Shown: positions 5,671 through 9,109 of the stretch, piece by piece | How positions within the stretch are numbered: the first letter of the stretch is position 1 | How the letters are laid out: the number at the start of each line of letters is the position of its first letter | Assembly: GCA_035527155.1 (NCBI GenBank) | Contig: DATLBB010000359.1 | Span: 1 to 9,109, forward strand | Direction: 5' to 3' | DNA: 9,109 nt | From: CS2-K091 sp035527155 | Lineage (GTDB): Bacteria > Planctomycetota > Phycisphaerae > Sedimentisphaerales > Anaerobacaceae | Notes under the pieces: model-generated | What the model was told of the DNA's origin: nothing | Database searches by the model: none | The model's input: only the letters and a program-made list of their open reading frames with translations | Translations under genes and position numbers: made by a program

Positions 5671-6088
5671 ATTAAATGAAGATAAATTTGATGAGATATT
5701 AGGACAGTCTTTGCGTAGACATTCGGAGCCGGTGCCGGCTGGTTTTACAGAGAGGATGTTAAGCCAGATCGAGGAAGCGGTGCAGAAGGAGATTTTGGCC
5801 CGGGTGGTTTTGCAGGAAAGGCTTGCTCTGGCAGGCTGTCTTGTTTTTGGCGCTCTCGCCACTATTGGAATAACGATTTTTCCAGGCAGGGTTGCGGGAG
5901 TTCTTCGAGGCATTGCCACAGGCTTCACAGAGCAGGGCAGGGCTGTGGTTGACGGAATCGGCCAGACAATATCAATAGAAACCGTCAGGAGTGAGTGGCA
6001 ATTGTATGCAGTTCTCGCGCTGGTGCTTGGATTTGCCGTTTATAGTTTTGTGGATATGTTGGTGGGCGACAGGTTAAGAATGGCGTAA
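5657..6088 (+). CDS. Two-helix membrane protein, probable anti-sigma factor for the second ECF sigma
   Basis: The protein has 143 residues. Residues 1-54 form a soluble head (KFDEILGQSLRRHSEPVPAGF, then TERMLSQIEEAVQKEI), and hydrophobic helices lie at about 55-76 and 113-135. The head resembles the sigma-binding N-terminal segments of planctomycete membrane anti-sigma factors in having a short helix, PVPxxF and a second helix, but no zinc-finger motif is present. I chose ATG 5657 because GAAGAGG (5644-5650) is 6 bases upstream. TTG 5654 or GTG 5660 would change the start by one residue only. It overlaps the sigma gene by 14 bases, which suggests coupled translation and a stoichiometric partner. 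The anti-sigma role is inferred from position and topology. Confidence 0.8.
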   Translation: MVAGKLNEDKFDEILGQSLRRHSEPVPAGFTERMLSQIEEAVQKEILARVVLQERLALAGCLVFGALATIGITIFPGRVAGVLRGIATGFTEQGRAVVDGIGQTISIETVRSEWQLYAVLALVLGFAVYSFVDMLVGDRLRMA

Positions 6089-6125
6089 AGAGCGAATAGG
6101 GGGGCGGTTACGCGGGAGTGATATA

Positions 6126-6227
6126 TCAGCGTTTTCGGCGGCGGCGATGGAGGATTAGAAAGACCACGAGCGCTGTGACGATAACGATTACTAATACTTC
6201 ACCTTGACCGAACAGTACAGCGAGCAT
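6126..6227 (-). CDS. Possible 33-residue single-helix membrane peptide
   Basis: From ATG 6225-6227 the frame encodes MLAVLFGQGEVLVIVIVTAL, then VVFLILHRRRRKR. This is one strong hydrophobic helix with a basic C-terminal anchor, a common form of bacterial small membrane protein. GGAAGG lies 10 bases upstream, rather far. The frame is open to 6317, but that upstream part crosses the direct repeat at 6272-6297, so I prefer the internal start. The helix start faintly recalls TatA (FGxxExLVIxxV), but the amphipathic helix of TatA is absent. No family is assigned. It may be a chance frame. Confidence 0.3.
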   Translation of the reverse strand: MLAVLFGQGEVLVIVIVTALVVFLILHRRRRKR

Positions 6228-6271
6228 AGCGATATTGCCTTCCGATTTATCCCGCCCTTTTCCCGGTTCTC

Positions 6272-6297
6272 GTATCGAGCATCCGGTATCGAGCATC
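6272..6297. repeat. Tandem pair of GTATCGAGCATC (14-base period)
   Basis: GTATCGAGCATC occurs at 6272-6283 and again, identically, at 6286-6297, and another CGAG follows at 6297-6300. The words GAGCATC and TATCGAG recur in the manner of short intergenic tandem repeats. No coding role is evident. Confidence 0.75.
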
Positions 6298-6445
6298 GAG
6301 GACAAGTCTATCTGCACAATCCTTTTATGTCAAGCTGGCTGGAGAAAATATCTCGTTGCTCGTATCTTGTGTTGCGTCACGAAATATTAAAAATGTGTGA
6401 GTAATATTATTGAAATCAAAAGGCAAAGATGAAAAAACGGTTTCC

Positions 6446-6721
6446 TTAAAACGTAATTTTGAAGTCCAAGTATTGTGTATCAAGGGGGATTTCTTCGATT
6501 TTGGTCTCTCTAACATAGCCGGAAAAGGATTCTTTTATTTCTCGGATACAATCATCTATATCTTCGGAAAGACCCTGGGCAAGCATCTCCACGGTGCCGC
6601 CAGGTGAGTTGCGGACAAAGCCGGTCAGCTTGTAGCGGTTGGCTATACGAAAAGCGGTGAAGCGAAAGCCTACTCCCTGTACTCGGCCGGTGAAAATTAT
6701 ATGTTTAGCAGCCTGGCTCAT
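6446..6721 (-). CDS. acyP: Acylphosphatase
   Basis: The 91-residue protein has the full acylphosphatase fold signature. Acylphosphatase hydrolyses carboxyl-phosphate bonds of small acyl phosphates such as acetyl phosphate or carbamoyl phosphate in the cytoplasm. The segment TGRVQGVGFRFTAFRIA (residues 11-27) is the phosphate loop with catalytic Arg20. LTGFVRNSPGGTVEMLAQG (32-50) carries catalytic Asn38 and the GxVE(M/V)xAxG strand. The length is the usual 90-100 residues, with no fusion. The ATG is 6719-6721; its ribosome binding site is weak. A likely promoter with an extended -10 box lies 30 bases upstream. The gene is a single unit, divergent from the RsbU-like gene, and has no visible functional link to its neighbours. 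Confidence 0.95.
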   Translation of the reverse strand: MSQAAKHIIFTGRVQGVGFRFTAFRIANRYKLTGFVRNSPGGTVEMLAQGLSEDIDDCIREIKESFSGYVRETKIEEIPLDTQYLDFKITF

Positions 6722-6750
6722 TTTTCGTATCGCGAATCCAAACTAACAAC

Positions 6751-6759
6751 ATTATACCA
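6751..6759 (-). promoter_or_regulatory. Extended -10 promoter box of the acylphosphatase gene
   Basis: The - strand reads TGGTATAAT, a TGn extended -10 with a perfect TATAAT hexamer (6756-6751). The -35 region is poor, which extended -10 promoters tolerate. A start near 6744 would give a leader of about 23 bases. Confidence 0.5.
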
Positions 6760-6817
6760 CTTATAGTAATATAAGACGGCTTTTGGTACAAGCGAATGAC
6801 GGTGAAATAAATTAGGG

Positions 6818-6846
6818 TTCACCAGGAGCGTAAACTACCGTATAAT
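6818..6846 (+). promoter_or_regulatory. Sigma-70 type promoter of the RsbU-like/cmk/plsC cluster
   Basis: TTCACC (6818-6823, 4 of 6 matches to TTGACA), a 17-base spacer, and a perfect TATAAT (6841-6846). Transcription would start near 6853, about 65 bases before the ATG at 6918. Confidence 0.55.
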
Positions 6847-6881
6847 CCATATTCGATGCGAAATAGTGATTGGTTAAATAG

Positions 6882-6909
6882 CTACCACTTACCGATTACC
6901 AGTTACCGA
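6882..6909 (+). repeat. Heptamer tandem repeat (TTACCGA type) in the leader of the RsbU-like gene
   Basis: CTACCAC, TTACCGA, TTACCAG and TTACCGA follow one another without gaps at 6882-6909. The run ends 8 bases before the ATG at 6918, where a ribosome binding site would be expected, and none is seen. It may be a simple sequence expansion or may affect translation. Confidence 0.65.
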
Positions 6910-6917
6910 ATTTGATT

Positions 6918-8204
6918 ATGGCGAAAAAGACAAAGAGACAGATAGAAAGGGATGAGCAGATTTATCAGCTTACCACGCTTGTGGCGGGGGATGTTTCGCT
7001 TCAAGAGGTGCTGGATAAGCTTGCTGAAGCGGCGGTGAAGATTACCGGTGTCAAGGCCTGCTCGATTCGTCTGCTGGATGAAGAGGCCGGCGACTTGAAG
7101 ATGCGAAGTACGTATGGTCTTAGCGAAGAGTACCGTAACAAGGGCGTGGTTTCGAAGAACGATGCGGTAATTAGAGCTGCGTTTGGGGGTAAAGCGGTGG
7201 TCTTGGACGATATGCGGATTGATGGCCGAGTAAAATATAAGGAGGCGGCAATCAAGGAGGGACTTGTAAGCCAGCTTACCGTTGTGATGCAATTTAGGAG
7301 TAAGGCGATAGGTGTGCTTCGGCTTTATAGTCCGAAGCCCAAGCACTTTGACCAGGATGATATTGGTATTGCCAGGGCGGTTGCTTCGCAGTGTGCTGCG
7401 GCGATAACAAACGCCAGGCTGTATGCGGAAGCGATTGAAGGGGCGCGCATCGCTGAGCAGGTGCGGTTAGCTGGGGTTGTTCAACGAAGGATGATTCCAG
7501 AAAAGGCGCCGCTGATACCGGGCCTGGATATAGCGGCTGCTTATATTCCCTGCTTTGATGTAGGCGGTGACTTTTACGATTTTCTCCGGATAAACGAGGA
7601 TTGTATTGTTGTGGCGATTGCTGATGTAATAGGCAAAGGGATTCCCGCTGCGATTATGATGGGTTTGTTTCGAGGGGCGATGCGGGCTTATGTAGATACT
7701 GAGGGAAACGTTGAGGCCACGCAGGAGATTATCAATAAGCTCAATAGAATGGCATGTGGCGAGTATAAGGATGGCGAGTTTGTCACATTGTTTTATGCAA
7801 TCATTGACGTTAAAGAAGAGACTGTTACCTATTGCAATTGTGGACACGAGCCGGCGGTACTGATAAGAGACGGGCGAATTACGGAATTGGAAAAAGGTGG
7901 ACTTGTGCTCGGAGTCGACGTACAGGCAGAATATGAGATTGAAACTTTACAGTTGAGAGACGGTGATTGTTTGTTGCTTTATAGTGACGGCCTGATTGAC
8001 GCAGCCAACTTTGACGGCGAATTCTGGGGCAGGGAAAGGATGCTGAAAGCTGCGAATAAGTTTGCTGCGGGTTCAGCAGAGCAGATGGTTAAAAATATCC
8101 TGGGGTATAGAAGGCGATTTGTGGGACTTGCCAGACAGTGTGATGATACAAGTATTATTGTTGTCAAGGTTGATAAAACAGCAAAACCGGAGTGTATGAA
8201 GTAG
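6918..8204 (+). CDS. GAF domain-containing PP2C-type serine phosphatase (RsbU/SpoIIE family)
   Basis: The 428-residue protein joins a sensor domain to a phosphatase. Residues about 20-167 are a GAF domain (EVLDKLAEAAVKITGVKACSIRLL at 30-53, IGVLRLYSP at 131-139, FDQDDIGIARAVASQCAAAI at 144-163). A helical linker leads to a PPM/SpoIIE phosphatase at about 185-417 with all metal-binding acidic residues: VGGDFYDF (Asp218), IADVIGKGIPAA (Asp236), LLLYSDGLIDA (Asp357) and QCDDTSII (Asp409/410), plus CGHEPAVLIRDG. Such enzymes dephosphorylate STAS-domain anti-anti-sigma proteins in partner-switching pathways. No STAS or kinase partner is in the window. There is no membrane helix, so it should act in the cytoplasm. 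ATG 6918 is preferred; TTG 6912 is in frame, and neither has a strong ribosome binding site. The cmk gene follows after 14 bases. Confidence 0.93.
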   Translation: MAKKTKRQIERDEQIYQLTTLVAGDVSLQEVLDKLAEAAVKITGVKACSIRLLDEEAGDLKMRSTYGLSEEYRNKGVVSKNDAVIRAAFGGKAVVLDDMRIDGRVKYKEAAIKEGLVSQLTVVMQFRSKAIGVLRLYSPKPKHFDQDDIGIARAVASQCAAAITNARLYAEAIEGARIAEQVRLAGVVQRRMIPEKAPLIPGLDIAAAYIPCFDVGGDFYDFLRINEDCIVVAIADVIGKGIPAAIMMGLFRGAMRAYVDTEGNVEATQEIINKLNRMACGEYKDGEFVTLFYAIIDVKEETVTYCNCGHEPAVLIRDGRITELEKGGLVLGVDVQAEYEIETLQLRDGDCLLLYSDGLIDAANFDGEFWGRERMLKAANKFAAGSAEQMVKNILGYRRRFVGLARQCDDTSIIVVKVDKTAKPECMK

Positions 8205-8218
8205 GTTAGTTTTTTTAG

Positions 8219-8908
8219 ATGGCGAATATGGTTATTACAATCGATGGTCCCGCCGCCAGCGGTAAGAGCACCGTAGCTCGGTTGTTAGCTGAGAGACTCG
8301 GGGCGAGCTTCCTTGATACCGGTGCGATGTATCGGGCCGTGACGTTGGCTGCAATTGAGGCCGGCGTCGATATGAGCGACGAAGAGAAGCTGCTCGGCGT
8401 TCTGGAAACAAGCGAACTTCATTTTGCGGTCAAAGAAGGCAAAATGGCGGTTTGTATCGATGGTCTTGATGTTACCGAGCGGATACGTGAGCCGGAAGTT
8501 ACTGCCAAGGCCCGGCATATCGCCTCGGCGGTGAAGCTGCGGGAAAAGTTAGTGGAAATGCAAAGGCAATTTGCATCAACAGAGAAAAAAATAGTTACCG
8601 AGGGAAGAGACCAGGGCTCAGTGGCCTTTCCCGACGCTGATGTAAAATTTTTTTTGACGGCTGACGCAAAAGAGAGGGCAAGAAGAAGACAGGCTGAGCT
8701 TCGGCCTAAAGGCAGCAGTGAAAGTCTTGAGCAAATACAAAGGGCCATAGAGGAAAGGGACAAAAGCGATGAGGATAGAGCTGTCGGTCCGTTAAGGCCG
8801 GCCGACGATGCTATTGTTATCGACACTACCGATTTGAGCATAGAAGAGGTTGTAGAAAAACTCTTGTGTTGTGTGGAAGAAAAATGCCTAAAAAGAAAAC
8901 AAAAATGA
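8219..8908 (+). CDS. cmk: Cytidylate kinase
   Basis: The 229-residue enzyme phosphorylates CMP and dCMP with ATP for nucleotide supply, and its length is normal for bacterial Cmk. The P-loop is GPAASGKST at residues 10-18, followed by FLDTGAMYRAVTLAA (31-45), typical of Cmk. Residues 88-117 hold the CMP-binding RIREPEVTAKARHIASAV segment and the LVEMQRQ helix. VTEGRDQGSVAFPDADVKFF (126-145) is the GRD signature with Gln where many bacteria have Ile or Met. DEDRAVGPLRPADDAIVIDT (184-203) forms the lid and end of the fold. The ATG lies 14 bases after the RsbU-like gene with only a distant AGTAGG. The end overlaps the next gene, so the three genes probably form one transcript. Confidence 0.97.
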   Translation: MANMVITIDGPAASGKSTVARLLAERLGASFLDTGAMYRAVTLAAIEAGVDMSDEEKLLGVLETSELHFAVKEGKMAVCIDGLDVTERIREPEVTAKARHIASAVKLREKLVEMQRQFASTEKKIVTEGRDQGSVAFPDADVKFFLTADAKERARRRQAELRPKGSSESLEQIQRAIEERDKSDEDRAVGPLRPADDAIVIDTTDLSIEEVVEKLLCCVEEKCLKRKQK

Positions 8909-9109
8909 GATGGTTCCGGTTTGCACGCTGGTGCTGCAAAGTTTTTTGCAATCTATTTTTTCGGATACATATTTACGGGAGGGAAAATGTCCCCGACAAA
9001 GGTGCCGTTGTGCTGGTCGGTAACCACCAGAGCTATCTTGACCCGGTCCTTTGCGGAACATCTTTGAAAAGGCCTTTGTATTTTCTTGCCCGTGATTCGC
9101 TCTGGAAAA
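8884..9109 (+). CDS. plsC: 1-acyl-sn-glycerol-3-phosphate acyltransferase (PlsC-like), 5' part; 3' end outside window
   Basis: The first 75 codons are visible. Residues 47-54 are NHQSYLDP, the HX4D catalytic motif of the PlsC/GPAT family (His48, Asp53), after a basic N-terminus and a hydrophobic stretch (CCKVFCNLFFRIHIYG at 17-32). PLYFLARDSLW at the cut end matches the second conserved block. The enzyme would transfer an acyl group to lysophosphatidate at the cytoplasmic membrane, in phospholipid synthesis. I took ATG 8884, just after GGAAG, which overlaps cmk by 25 bases. ATG 8905, overlapping the cmk stop as ATGA, is an equally plausible start with no ribosome binding site. The order cmk-plsC is a common gene pairing. 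The sub-specificity within the family cannot be judged from this piece. Confidence 0.9.
   Translation, partial: MPKKKTKMRWFRFARWCCKVFCNLFFRIHIYGRENVPDKGAVVLVGNHQSYLDPVLCGTSLKRPLYFLARDSLWK

Larger units (their letters stand above)
6089..6445. other. Stretch without a firm gene, between the second sigma operon and acylphosphatase
   Basis: These 357 bases hold only a doubtful micro-ORF on the - strand (6126-6227) and a 12-bp direct repeat at 6272-6297. No clear terminator for the rightward operon or the leftward acylphosphatase gene is seen. Bases 6318-6445 are A+T-rich and appear empty on both strands. Confidence 0.5.

Noticed and set aside
6126..6227. TatA-like translocase subunit
   Set aside because: The first 20 residues recall TatA, but the FG hinge and amphipathic helix that define TatA are missing after the membrane helix.
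6272..6297. Start of a CRISPR array
   Set aside because: The repeated unit is only 12 bases with a 2-base separation, there are only two copies, and no cas gene is near.
7467..7847. 126-codon frame on the - strand inside the RsbU-like gene
   Set aside because: Antisense image of the phosphatase domain, whose motifs are complete on the + strand.

Overview
The window looks like chromosomal DNA of a planctomycete, most likely class Phycisphaerae (possibly the Sedimentisphaerales group). This is inferred from protein style, not from a marker gene. The signs are an ECF sigma factor followed by a membrane protein with a short cytoplasmic head, an 'IMKSRITK' run before the membrane helix and a LolA-like outer part; GRDQG in the cytidylate kinase; and a DUF4097 lipoprotein next to a DUF6249-type membrane protein. 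No mobile element, CRISPR array, tRNA or rRNA was seen.

Layout: (1) 1-753, the 3' part of murD (peptidoglycan precursor synthesis), on +. (2) 767-2184 on -, an ECF sigma gene and its membrane partner gene overlapping by ATGA. (3) 2185-2537, a non-coding stretch with a 12-bp palindrome and a terminator-like hairpin. (4) 2538-2933, a PilZ (c-di-GMP receptor type) protein, converging on (5), a - strand unit that reads 4855 to 3120: a truncated DUF4097 fragment, an intact DUF4097 lipoprotein with an 18-19 residue repeat, and a three-helix membrane protein. (6) 5083-6088 on +, a second ECF sigma gene (TTG start) and an overlapping two-helix membrane protein gene, divergent from unit 5. (7) 6089-6445, mostly without a firm gene, with one doubtful micro-ORF and a short direct repeat. 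(8) 6446-6721 on -, acylphosphatase. (9) 6918-9109 on +, a tight cluster of a GAF-PP2C (RsbU-like) phosphatase, cmk (cytidylate kinase) and the start of a plsC-type acyltransferase.

The most interesting observation lies in the divergent region 4856-5082. Two copies of one bipartite ECF-type promoter (TGAAACYTGT ... CGACTAA, -35 and -10 elements 16 nt apart) face opposite ways. One reads into the second sigma gene and the other into the DUF4097/DUF6249 unit. This predicts that the sigma factor activates its own operon and the neighbouring envelope-protein operon, making a self-contained envelope-response module. The same unit carries a decayed DUF4097 copy directly upstream of the intact one, which points to a tandem duplication followed by deletion.

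The rest is ordinary housekeeping (murD, acyP, cmk, plsC) mixed with signalling genes (two ECF sigma factors, PilZ, RsbU-like phosphatase).
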